Below, one piece after another: positions 1 to 6,556 of a DNA stretch of 10,689 nucleotides; position 1 is the first letter of the stretch; every line of letters begins with the position of its first letter. The DNA is from DATARH01 sp050246595 (GTDB lineage: Bacteria > Pseudomonadota > Alphaproteobacteria > ATCC43930 > CGMCC-115725). The DNA lies in contig JBFWVT010000118.1 of the NCBI GenBank assembly GCA_050246595.1, forward strand, positions 1-10,689. The letters run 5' to 3'. The translations under genes were made by a program, and so were the position numbers. Under the pieces are notes generated by a model that worked only from the letters and a program-made list of their open reading frames with translations, was not told the DNA's origin and did no database searches.

Positions 1-2
1 AC

Positions 3-770
3 GAAACCCGTGCCATCGCGATCGGCACGCCGCTTTATCGCTGGCGCCGGGAATGGTGCTGTCGCCCTCACCCCCCCATCGCTGGCGCGATGGGTCCCCC
101 CCTCTCCCACATTGGGGGAGAGGGTGCTGAGCAACGCGAGGCGGGTGAGGGCGAGGCCGGCATGCGCTATGAAGGGGAGAAATGGCGGCTCGACCTGCCG
201 CTGCCCTCATTGCCGGGCGCCCACCAGATCGGCAATGCCGGAATTGCGCTCGCCTGCCTCGAACAGCTCGACGGGTTCTCGCTGCCGGCTGACGCGATCG
301 CGGCGGGTCTGCGCCGGATCGACTGGCCGGCGCGGCTGCAACGCCTGACCCGAGGACCGCTCGCCGAAATCTTGCCGCCCGGTTCGGAATTGTGGCTCGA
401 CGGCGGTCACAACCCCGGTGCCGGGCAGGTCCTGGCCGAAGCTGCGGCGGGATGGCGCGACCGGCCGCTCCACCTCGTCGTCGGCATGCTCAACACCAAG
501 GATGCCGGGGGGTTTCTCGCGCCGCTGGCGCCGCACGCGCAGGCGCTGTATGCGCTGACGATCCCCGGCGAGGAGAATGCGCTGCCGGCCTCCCGCATCG
601 CCGGGGCCGTGCGCGCGCTCGGGATCATGACCGAGGAAACCGAGTCGGTCGAGACCGCGCTACGCGCTGTTGTCGGCCGGACCGGGAAGGTCGACAACGA
701 CAGACCGGCGCGGGTTTTGATCTGCGGATCGCTGCACCTCGCCGGGATCGTCCTCGCCGAAAACGGCTGA
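3..770 (+). CDS. folC: Bifunctional dihydrofolate/folylpolyglutamate synthase, C-terminal part
   Basis: This is the 3' part of folC; the 5' end is outside the window and the frame is open from base 3. FolC adds glutamate to dihydropteroate and folates in the cytoplasm, using ATP. Visible marks are LPGAHQIGNAG (the Mur-ligase-type HQxxNAG segment), the C-terminal-domain motif LDGGHNPGAG encoded near 395-425, and the family-typical end ICGSLHLAGIVLAENG. Between the strand ending RREW (to 56) and GMRYEG (from 159) lie about 34 residues where, from memory of the family, relatives have only a few. That segment is encoded by a palindromic repeat at 62-154 and has no stop or frameshift. An ATG at 90 inside the insert could be mistaken for a gene start, but coding similarity continues upstream of it. 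The M28-like gene starts 15 nt after the stop, so the two are probably co-transcribed. Confidence 0.9.
   Translation, partial: ETRAIAIGTPLYRWRREWCCRPHPPIAGAMGPPLSHIGGEGAEQREAGEGEAGMRYEGEKWRLDLPLPSLPGAHQIGNAGIALACLEQLDGFSLPADAIAAGLRRIDWPARLQRLTRGPLAEILPPGSELWLDGGHNPGAGQVLAEAAAGWRDRPLHLVVGMLNTKDAGGFLAPLAPHAQALYALTIPGEENALPASRIAGAVRALGIMTEETESVETALRAVVGRTGKVDNDRPARVLICGSLHLAGIVLAENG
62..154. repeat. Compound palindromic repeat inserted in frame within folC
   Basis: The outer arms tcgccctcaccc (62-73) and gggtgagggcga (143-154) are a perfect 12-bp inverted repeat. Inside are two more perfect hairpins: cccatcgc/gcgatggg (75-82/87-94, 4-nt loop) and ccctctccc/gggagaggg (100-108/116-124, 7-nt loop). 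The 93-bp length is a multiple of three and there is no stop in the folC frame. Removing it would leave RREW, two residues, then AGMRYEG, which is a plausible uninterrupted FolC. The CCCTCACCC...CCCTCTCCC...GGGAGAGGG...GGGTGAGGG layout resembles dispersed repeats that usually sit between genes in proteobacteria. No target-site duplication is evident. The exact borders are inferred from the outer arms. Confidence 0.8.
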
Positions 771-785
771 TCGCGGAGTAAACCA

Positions 786-1961
786 ATGTCTGCCGCCGCC
801 GACCCGTGGACCCGCGCCGCAAACTGGCTCGCCGCGTGGGATGCGCATGGCGATCATCGCACCGCGACCAAAGGCGACAAAGCCGGCGCGGAATTTCTGG
901 CCCGCGAGGCCGCTTCCCTGGGCGCCGACGTGACCGTCGAGGAATTCGCGGTCGAGCGGCTTGATCCCGTCACGGCATTTCTTGAGATCGACGGCGAGCG
1001 TATTCCGGCGATCCCGGCTTTCGACGCCCCGGCCACCGGCAGCGACGGCATCGGTGGCAGGCTCGGGCCGGTCGGGAGCGGCGCCGAGATCGTCGTCGCC
1101 GAATTGCCGCCGCAAGCCGTTTACAGCGGTGAGTACGAGCGGCTGCGAAGCAAGAGCGGGCACTGTGCCTTTGTCGTTTTGTGCGCCGGGCAGATTCCGG
1201 GCATGGCGCTGCTCAATGCCGAGCGGTTCCGCGATCCGTTCGGCAAGCCGGCGATCCATGTGTCGAGCGCGGCACGAGAGCGCGTGCTCGCCGCGGCGGC
1301 GCAACAACGCCCAGCCCGGCTCGTCTCCGAGAGCCGCCGCACGGCCGCTTCCGCTCGCAATATCGTCATCTCACTCGACACGGGCGGCCGGCGCACCGCC
1401 GCGCCGCTCGTTGTCATGACCCCGCGCAGCTCGTGGTGGCAATCGACCGCCGAACGCGGCGGCGGCATCGTCTGCTGGCTCGAAACGCTGCGGGCGCTGC
1501 TGGCGGCGGGGCCGTCTCGTCCGCCCTCCCGCCCAATCGTGTTCACCGCGAATAGCGGTCACGAGCTCGGTCATCTCGGCCTCGACGACTTTATCGCGCG
1601 GCGTCCCGGATGGGACCGGACTGCTTCCGATGGCGGCGCGCTCTGGGTGCATTACGGCGCCAATATCGGTGCGTCCGGCGGGACGCTGTCGCTCGTATCG
1701 CCGGATACCGAATTGCGTGCTCTGGCGACGGCCGAGCTGACGCACGCCGGGCAGGAACATGCGCTGGCATCGCCGGATCTGGTGCCGAGCGGCGAGACCC
1801 GCGACATCCATCACGCCGGCGGACGCTATCTGACGCTGGTCGGCACAAACCCGCTGTTTCACCTGCCGCAGGACCGCTGGCTGGATGCGGTCGATGTCGC
1901 TTCGATTGCGCGAATCGCGGCCGCCGCGTCGCGCATCGTGCTGACCTTGGCGCGGGCGTAA
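786..1961 (+). CDS. M28-peptidase-like protein with degenerate metal site
   Basis: The product has 391 aa, starting at ATG 786 with GGAG at 775-778. It has no signal peptide, so it is probably cytoplasmic. The fold resembles M28 zinc aminopeptidases: an N-terminal lid-like segment, then VVMTPRSSWW (209-218) where M28 has the AHxDS ligand strand, AERGGG (222-227) where M28 has the GAxDNxSG ligand loop, NSGHELGHLG (256-265) at the usual EE catalytic pair, and LFHLPQDRWLD (about 357-367) at the terminal YHxxxD. By this alignment the first His and Asp ligands are gone, the second Asp is Glu or Arg, and the first catalytic Glu is His259. Glu260, His359 and Asp363 remain. It is therefore probably not a standard two-zinc peptidase; it may be a binding protein or use altered chemistry. 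The ackA start is 3 nt downstream, so the two are likely translationally coupled. Function is unknown. Confidence 0.7.
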   Translation: MSAAADPWTRAANWLAAWDAHGDHRTATKGDKAGAEFLAREAASLGADVTVEEFAVERLDPVTAFLEIDGERIPAIPAFDAPATGSDGIGGRLGPVGSGAEIVVAELPPQAVYSGEYERLRSKSGHCAFVVLCAGQIPGMALLNAERFRDPFGKPAIHVSSAARERVLAAAAQQRPARLVSESRRTAASARNIVISLDTGGRRTAAPLVVMTPRSSWWQSTAERGGGIVCWLETLRALLAAGPSRPPSRPIVFTANSGHELGHLGLDDFIARRPGWDRTASDGGALWVHYGANIGASGGTLSLVSPDTELRALATAELTHAGQEHALASPDLVPSGETRDIHHAGGRYLTLVGTNPLFHLPQDRWLDAVDVASIARIAAAASRIVLTLARA

Positions 1962-1964
1962 CCG

Positions 1965-3170
1965 ATGGTCGATCCGATCCTGGCGCTGAATGCCGGGTCT
2001 TCGAGCATCAAATTCGCGCTGTACCGGCTCGCCGCTTCGGACCGAATCGACCTTGCGGCCAGGGGCGCGGTCGAGGGGATTGGCACGGCGCCGCATTTCA
2101 CCGCCCGCGACGCGGCCGGGGCTGCGCTCGCCGACAAGCGATGGCCGGACGGAGCGCCCGCCGACCATGAAGCCGTTCTCGGCGACCTGCTCGGCTGGAT
2201 CGACCGGCAACTAGGCGCCGACCGCCTGCTCGCCACCGGGCATCGGGTCGTACATGGCGGCAGCGACTTTACCGCCCCGATCCGCCTGACCGCCGACATC
2301 ATCGAGGCGCTGGACCGTCTGACCCCGCTGGCGCCGCTGCACCAGCCGCACAGCCTGTCGCCGATTCGCGCGGTGCTGGCGCTGCGCCCCGGTCTGCCGC
2401 AGATCGCCTGTTTCGATACGGCGTTTCACCGCACGATGCCGCCGGTCGCCGCCCGCTTCGCGTTGCCGCGCGAGTACGAACAGCAAGGCGTGCGCCGCTA
2501 CGGGTTTCACGGTCTTTCCTATGAATACATCGCTCGCCGGCTGCGCGAGGTTGCGCCCGGTCTGACCGCCGGCCGGATCATTGTCGCGCATCTCGGCAAC
2601 GGCGCGAGCCTGTGCGCGATGCGCGACGGATGCAGCATCGACACGACGATGAGCTTTACGGCGCTCGACGGGCTGGTGATGGGCACGCGAAGCGGCGCGC
2701 TTGACCCCGGTGTCGTGCTCTACATGCTGCGGCAGCGGGGTCTCTCGCCGGACGAGGTCGAAGATATTCTGTACCGGCGTTCCGGTCTGCTCGGCGTGTC
2801 CGGCGTGTCGGGCGATATGCGGGCATTGCTCGCCAGCCCCGACTCCAGGGCGCGCGAGGCGATCGAACTGTTTGTTTTCCGCATCGCGCAGCAGACTGCC
2901 GCGCTGGCCGCCTCTCTCGGCGGAATTGACGGGTTCGTGTTCACCGCCGGGATCGGCGAGCGCGCCGCGTCGATCCGCGCCATGGTCGCGGAGCGGCTTG
3001 GCTGGCTCGGGATCGAGATCGACCCAGTGGCGAACGAGGCGGCGAACGGATTTCACGCCGATCGCATCAGCACCGCGCAAAGCCGGGTCGAGCTGCGCGT
3101 GATCGCGACCGACGAGGAGGCGATGATCGCCCGCCACACGCTGGATACTCTCGGGCGGGACAGCGGCTGA
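1965..3170 (+). CDS. ackA: Acetate kinase
   Basis: The product has 401 aa, the normal length for this family. AckA reversibly moves phosphate between ATP and acetate in the cytoplasm, giving acetyl phosphate. Signature segments occur in order: NAGSSSIKF (from Asn9), GHRVVHGG (Arg94), FDTAFH (Asp151, the expected catalytic aspartate), YGFHGLSYEYI, AHLGNGASLCA, GTRSGALDPG (Arg242), FTAGIGERA, and ATDEEAMIARHT near the C terminus (Glu384/Glu385). These positions agree well with the residues described for the Methanosarcina thermophila enzyme. The ATG lies 3 nt after the preceding stop with only a weak Shine-Dalgarno, which suggests coupling to the M28-like gene. No pta or xfp gene is in the window, so the acetyl-phosphate partner must be encoded elsewhere. 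Confidence 0.96.
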   Translation: MVDPILALNAGSSSIKFALYRLAASDRIDLAARGAVEGIGTAPHFTARDAAGAALADKRWPDGAPADHEAVLGDLLGWIDRQLGADRLLATGHRVVHGGSDFTAPIRLTADIIEALDRLTPLAPLHQPHSLSPIRAVLALRPGLPQIACFDTAFHRTMPPVAARFALPREYEQQGVRRYGFHGLSYEYIARRLREVAPGLTAGRIIVAHLGNGASLCAMRDGCSIDTTMSFTALDGLVMGTRSGALDPGVVLYMLRQRGLSPDEVEDILYRRSGLLGVSGVSGDMRALLASPDSRAREAIELFVFRIAQQTAALAASLGGIDGFVFTAGIGERAASIRAMVAERLGWLGIEIDPVANEAANGFHADRISTAQSRVELRVIATDEEAMIARHTLDTLGRDSG

Positions 3171-3180
3171 CACCCCTCCG

Positions 3181-3212
3181 TGCGGCAACACCGCGACGAG
3201 AAAATTGCCGCA
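3181..3212. repeat. Inverted repeat just downstream of ackA
   Basis: The arms tgcggcaa (3181-3188) and ttgccgca (3205-3212) are a perfect 8-bp inverted repeat with a 16-nt loop, starting 11 nt after the ackA stop. No T run follows, so it is not a classic intrinsic terminator. It may shape the 3' end of the folC-ackA transcript. I see nothing else that can be supported in the rest of the 3171-3356 gap. Confidence 0.35.
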
Positions 3213-3356
3213 ATGCTGTCGGATAGTCGTCGGCCGGCGGCGCAGAGGCGGGGACGGCAGGACGCGGGCGATTTCGGCCGCATACAAGAGTTGCAATCGC
3301 GTCGTCGATTCGCCAAACGGTCATGATAGGGTGATAACGCGGACCGAGTTGGATTG

Positions 3357-3935
3357 ATGGAAGGGGCTTCGGTGGCGGCGCCGCTCGATAATTGTCCGGC
3401 CCTGGTGCTGAACGCCGATTTTCGGCCGCTCAGCTATTACCCGCTGTCGCTGTGGTGCTGGCAGGACGCGGTCAAGGCGGTATTCCTCGACCGCGTCAAC
3501 ATCATCGACCACTACGATTTCTATGTCCGCAGCCCGTCCTTCGAGATGCAGCTGCCGAGCGTCATTGCGCTGAAGGAATACGTCCAGGCGGCACGCCATC
3601 CCGCTTTCACCCGGTTCAACGTCTTTCTGCGCGACCGCTTCTCCTGCCAGTATTGCGGCCGCCCCTTTCCGTCGCAGGACCTGACTTTTGACCACGTGGT
3701 CCCACGCTCGCGCGGCGGCAAAACCGTGTGGACCAACGTCGTGACCGCGTGCGGTGGCTGCAACCTGCTGAAGGGAAACCGGCTGCCGACGCAGAGCGGG
3801 ATGTTCCCGAAGCACAAGCCGATGCAGCCGACGAGTTACATGCTGCAGGAAAACGGCCGCGCCTTTCCGCCCAACTACCTGCACGAAAGCTGGCGCGACT
3901 ATCTCTACTGGGATGCCGAACTGGACCCGGCGTAG
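3357..3935 (+). CDS. HNH endonuclease family protein
   Basis: The product has 192 aa from ATG 3357. The N-terminal part (LVLNADFRPLSYYPLSLW) is typical of a small HNH protein that is well conserved in alphaproteobacteria. The HNH zinc-finger nuclease core follows: CQYC (97-100), DHVVPRSRGG (Asp112-His113), Asn127 in TVWTNVV, and CGGC (132-135). The metal-binding histidine, the asparagine and both CxxC zinc knuckles are all present, so it should be able to cleave or nick nucleic acid. The biological target is unknown. Start choice: TTG 3354 and ATG 3357 have weak upstream sites, whereas GTG 3372 has ggaagggg 6-13 nt upstream and would begin right before the conserved region. The true start may therefore be 3372. 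No methylase or specificity partner is nearby, which argues against a restriction system. Confidence 0.88.
   Translation: MEGASVAAPLDNCPALVLNADFRPLSYYPLSLWCWQDAVKAVFLDRVNIIDHYDFYVRSPSFEMQLPSVIALKEYVQAARHPAFTRFNVFLRDRFSCQYCGRPFPSQDLTFDHVVPRSRGGKTVWTNVVTACGGCNLLKGNRLPTQSGMFPKHKPMQPTSYMLQENGRAFPPNYLHESWRDYLYWDAELDPA
3359..3366 (+). promoter_or_regulatory. Strong Shine-Dalgarno that may set a GTG start for the HNH gene
   Basis: The sequence ggaagggg ends 5 nt before GTG 3372, in the HNH reading frame. It is a better ribosome site than anything before TTG 3354 or ATG 3357. Starting at GTG would remove five residues that are not part of the conserved region. Confidence 0.45.
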
Positions 3936-3974
3936 CGGCGTCGCGTTTTGACACCGGAGGCCTGAACGTGGACC

Positions 3975-4019
3975 TCCGGCCGGCAGCCGGCGAGACGCCG
4001 GCGGTCCGGAATCGGTTTT
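3975..4019 (+). terminator. Putative intrinsic terminator between convergent genes
   Basis: The outer arms tccgg/ccgga (3975-3979/4006-4010) enclose a perfect 7-bp GC stem gccggcg/cgccggc (3986-3992/3996-4002, 3-nt loop). TTTT follows at 4016-4019. An alternative stem, ccggagg/cctccgg (3954-3960/3973-3979), overlaps the outer arm. It lies just past the HNH stop and just past the stop of the convergent monooxygenase gene. The T run is short and 5 nt from the stem, so strength is uncertain. Confidence 0.45.
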
Positions 4020-4030
4020 ACAGGAAGCGA

Positions 4031-5050
4031 TCAGCCCTCCGCGAAGGCGGGCATTACTTCGCGGGCGAAGGTGCGCAGATGGTCGCGCCTGCCGGCGAAG
4101 TCCATCACCATGACGTAGTCGAGACCGCCCTCCTGCAACCGTCTGAGGCGCCGGATGATCTCCTCGGGCCGGCCGATCAGCGCGTCGCGCTCGGTCAGCT
4201 CGTCCATCTCGGCGCGCGACAGCATTTTGCGCGGGCGTCCCAGGGTCGGCGACTCGCCGGTCGGCGACAGCGACAGAAGCTGCACGTTGGTCATAAACTT
4301 GGCGCGCAATTCGCGGGCCTTCTCGCGCTCGTCGTCGTTCATCGCGATGTGCAGCGCGCGCGTGCAGCCGACCGTGGCGGGGTCGAACACCCGGCCCTGC
4401 GCCTCGATCGCGCGGCGATAAATCGAGATCCCCTCAGCCACGGTCTCCGGGCCGCCGCCTTGCCCGAGCAGCAGGTTGAACCCGTTCTCGGCGGCGAAGC
4501 GGATCGAGGGCGGGCTTTGCGCGCCGATCCATAGCGGCGGATGCGGTTTCTGCACCGGCGCCGGCTCGATCACGATATCCTCGAAATGCCAGTATTTGCC
4601 GTGATGCGAAAAGCGGCCCGATGCCGTCCACGCCTTGCGCAGAAACGCCACGGTCTCCTGGTAACGCTCCTCGGCCTCCTGCATCGGGATGCAGAAACCG
4701 TGGAACTCGCCCCAGCGATACCCTTTGCCGATGCCGAAATCGAAGCGCCCGTTCGACAGCAGGTCCAGGGTCGCGGCCTGCTCGGCGAGCAGCGCCGGAT
4801 TGTGCCAGGGCAGCACCAGCACCGCGGTGCCGAGCCGCAAGGTGGTGGTCTTGGCGGCGAGGTAGGTCAGGAAGTTGAGCGTCGCCGAGACTTGGCCGAA
4901 CCCGGTGAAATGATGCTCGACCAGAAACACGCTGTGAAATCCCAGCGCCTCGGCCTCGCAGATGTAATCGACATACTCGGTATAGTTGTGGCTGTCACTG
5001 ACCTGATCGTCGATTTCAGTGCGCGCGCCGCCGAACAATCCGAACCGCAT
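4031..5050 (-). CDS. LLM-class flavin-dependent oxidoreductase (luciferase-like monooxygenase)
   Basis: The product has 339 aa. ATG 5050 is chosen because aaaggag (complement of 5056-5062) lies 5 nt upstream and MRFGLFGG is a usual family start; the longer reading from 5068 would use TTG or a poorly placed ATG. This TIM-barrel family uses FMN or F420, with oxygen or a reduced cofactor, to oxidise organic substrates. Visible marks are the VEHHF segment (44-48) of the bacterial-luciferase class, LRLGTAVLVLPWHNPALLAEQ, the phosphate-loop-like region GRFDFGIGKGYRWGEF, and PHPPLWIGAQSP. It is the last gene of a leftward group, after an acyl-CoA dehydrogenase and a LivK-like binding protein. That setting suggests oxidation of an imported carboxylic or acyl compound. 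The substrate cannot be told, and no reductase partner is in the window. Confidence 0.9.
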   Translation of the reverse strand: MRFGLFGGARTEIDDQVSDSHNYTEYVDYICEAEALGFHSVFLVEHHFTGFGQVSATLNFLTYLAAKTTTLRLGTAVLVLPWHNPALLAEQAATLDLLSNGRFDFGIGKGYRWGEFHGFCIPMQEAEERYQETVAFLRKAWTASGRFSHHGKYWHFEDIVIEPAPVQKPHPPLWIGAQSPPSIRFAAENGFNLLLGQGGGPETVAEGISIYRRAIEAQGRVFDPATVGCTRALHIAMNDDEREKARELRAKFMTNVQLLSLSPTGESPTLGRPRKMLSRAEMDELTERDALIGRPEEIIRRLRRLQEGGLDYVMVMDFAGRRDHLRTFAREVMPAFAEG

Positions 5051-5114
5051 CGTCGCTCCTTTCATCAATTCATCAATGCCGTCGGTTGCCGCGAGATTGC
5101 GTCAGCCCGGGAGA

Positions 5115-5144
5115 CTGGCAATGCCGACACCCCGGCATTGCCAG
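5115..5144. repeat. Perfect 12-bp hairpin between binding-protein and monooxygenase genes
   Basis: The arms ctggcaatgccg (5115-5126) and cggcattgccag (5133-5144) pair perfectly around a 6-nt loop. The hairpin lies in the 136-bp gap of the leftward transcript. Neither strand has a T run after it, so it looks more like a processing, stability or attenuation stem than a full terminator. Downstream, the leader also has two tandem copies of tcatcaat (5062-5077). Confidence 0.6.
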
Positions 5145-5186
5145 CTTCCAAGGCTTGAGGCGGTCTCGCGCCCGCAGCGGCAGCCG

Positions 5187-6500
5187 CTATTTCGAGCCGC
5201 CGCCCTCCTTGGATGCGGTCGCCGACGCGCCGCCCTTCTTCGCCTCGGTGTAGGGATAGTTGATCTTGCCGGTCGCGTATTTGTCCGGCCACAGGATCGT
5301 CTGCTTGGCGTCGGTCTTCCACTGTTCGAGGTCGCTGCCCTTCACGTCGTGGAACTGCACCTGCAATACGCGCGGCTCCTTCCACTCGCCGTTGGGACCC
5401 CATTCGATCTCGCCGACGATCGTCTGGACCTTGTTTTTTCTGAGCCATTCGGCAAGCTTGTCGTCGTTGAGGCTCTTCGCCCCCTCGACGGCCTGCTCGA
5501 TCACCTGCATGTTCGCGTAGGCGAAGGGCGGCAGGTAGTAGCCGAGCGGATCGACCCCCTCGGCCTCGGCGCGCGCCTGGTACTTCTTGAGGAATTCGAG
5601 AACGCCGGGGAATTGCAGAGTCTTCGCCGGCTGCCAGAAATCGTAGTTGACGATGCCGTTCAACTGCTCGGCGAGCTGCTGTCTGATGGTCGCGAATTGC
5701 AGCCCGACTAGCCCGCCGCCGAACATCTTCACGTCGAGACCGATCTCGTTGGCCGCGCGCACCATGCCGACCGCGTCGGGCGGATAGGACAGGCTGAGCA
5801 CGATATCGGGTTTGGTGGCCTGGATCGCGCGCACGATCGGGGTGAAATCGGTCGTGGGCGGCGGATAGGTCTTATCGTAAACAATCTTGAAACCGAATTC
5901 CTTCGCGTTCTTGCGCGCGCCGTCGGCGGCGTTGCGCGGGAATTCGGCGTCGCCGGCGATGATTGCGACGGTCGTGGGCTTCGGGTTCTGCTGCGCCGCC
6001 AGCTCGAAAAACCCTCTCGAAAAACTGGCCGAGGGATCGGGTCCGCCGACCGGCTGCATCGCGAAGTATTTCGGGTATTGAAACTCCTTGTTGACGTCGA
6101 GGCCGAACAGCGCAAAGAAGGTCTTCCCCTTCTGCATCACGATCGGCATCGCCGGCGCGATCAGATTGGTGCCGTAATCGCTGGCGACGATGTCGACCTT
6201 ATCGACATCGAGCAGCTTGGTGTAAATTCCGGGGACCGTCGCCGGATTGCTCTGGTCGTCGTAATAGACCAGCCTGACCGGCCGTCCGAGCAGACCGCCC
6301 TTGGCGTTGATCTCCCCTTCCCAGATTTGGATCGCCAGCAGCGCCGCCTTGCCGGCCGAGGCCAGCCCGCCGGTCAGACCCATGCCGAACCCGATCTTGA
6401 TCGGCTCACCGCTCGGCGCCTGCTGCGCCGTTGCCGGGGCCGCCAGCGCCGTCATCGCGACCAGTGCAAGACCGGCCAGCAAACCTCGTAACCTGAACAT
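5187..6500 (-). CDS. LivK-like periplasmic substrate-binding protein of an ABC transporter
   Basis: The product has 437 aa from ATG 6500, with ggagg at the complement of 6506-6510. Residues 1-25 form a signal peptide: basic MFRLR, a hydrophobic core, and ATA|Q cleavage. The mature protein starts with EPIKIGFGMGLTGGLASAGKAAL, the usual opening of type-I periplasmic binding proteins for branched-chain amino acids, amides and aromatic or aliphatic acids. GGLLGRPVRLVYYDDQSNPATV follows, also typical. The C terminus ends in a Gly/Ser/Lys/Ala-rich tail (about 18 residues) that looks disordered. The open frame continues upstream to 6767, but that extension overlaps the acyl-CoA dehydrogenase gene and has no signal peptide at its front, so I reject it. 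No LivHMGF permease or ATPase genes are near, so it must share a transporter coded elsewhere or act as an orphan. Neighbours suggest an acidic or acyl ligand. Confidence 0.93.
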   Translation of the reverse strand: MFRLRGLLAGLALVAMTALAAPATAQQAPSGEPIKIGFGMGLTGGLASAGKAALLAIQIWEGEINAKGGLLGRPVRLVYYDDQSNPATVPGIYTKLLDVDKVDIVASDYGTNLIAPAMPIVMQKGKTFFALFGLDVNKEFQYPKYFAMQPVGGPDPSASFSRGFFELAAQQNPKPTTVAIIAGDAEFPRNAADGARKNAKEFGFKIVYDKTYPPPTTDFTPIVRAIQATKPDIVLSLSYPPDAVGMVRAANEIGLDVKMFGGGLVGLQFATIRQQLAEQLNGIVNYDFWQPAKTLQFPGVLEFLKKYQARAEAEGVDPLGYYLPPFAYANMQVIEQAVEGAKSLNDDKLAEWLRKNKVQTIVGEIEWGPNGEWKEPRVLQVQFHDVKGSDLEQWKTDAKQTILWPDKYATGKINYPYTEAKKGGASATASKEGGGSK

Positions 6501-6556
6501 TCCTCCCTCCCTGCTTCCTGAGCAGCTTATCGTAGCGCATCGACAACGGACCGGCG

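Noticed and set aside
90..770. ATG at 90 as the start of a separate 226-aa protein
   Set aside because: The ATG lies inside the palindromic insert, has no ribosome site, and FolC-like coding continues upstream in the same frame.
2211..3296. Long open frame on the - strand opposite ackA
   Set aside because: Low-complexity Arg/Gln-rich translation with no family features; ackA on the other strand is certain.
3357..3935. HNH gene as part of a restriction or defence system
   Set aside because: No methylase, specificity or other defence gene is nearby and the protein matches a conserved stand-alone alphaproteobacterial type.
3728..4534. Open frame spanning the HNH 3' end, the terminator and the monooxygenase 3' end on the + strand
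   Set aside because: It crosses two well-supported genes and a hairpin and shows no recognisable motif.
5062..5077. Tandem tcatcaat pair before the monooxygenase gene
   Set aside because: Only two 8-bp units in a leader; too little to call a regulatory site.
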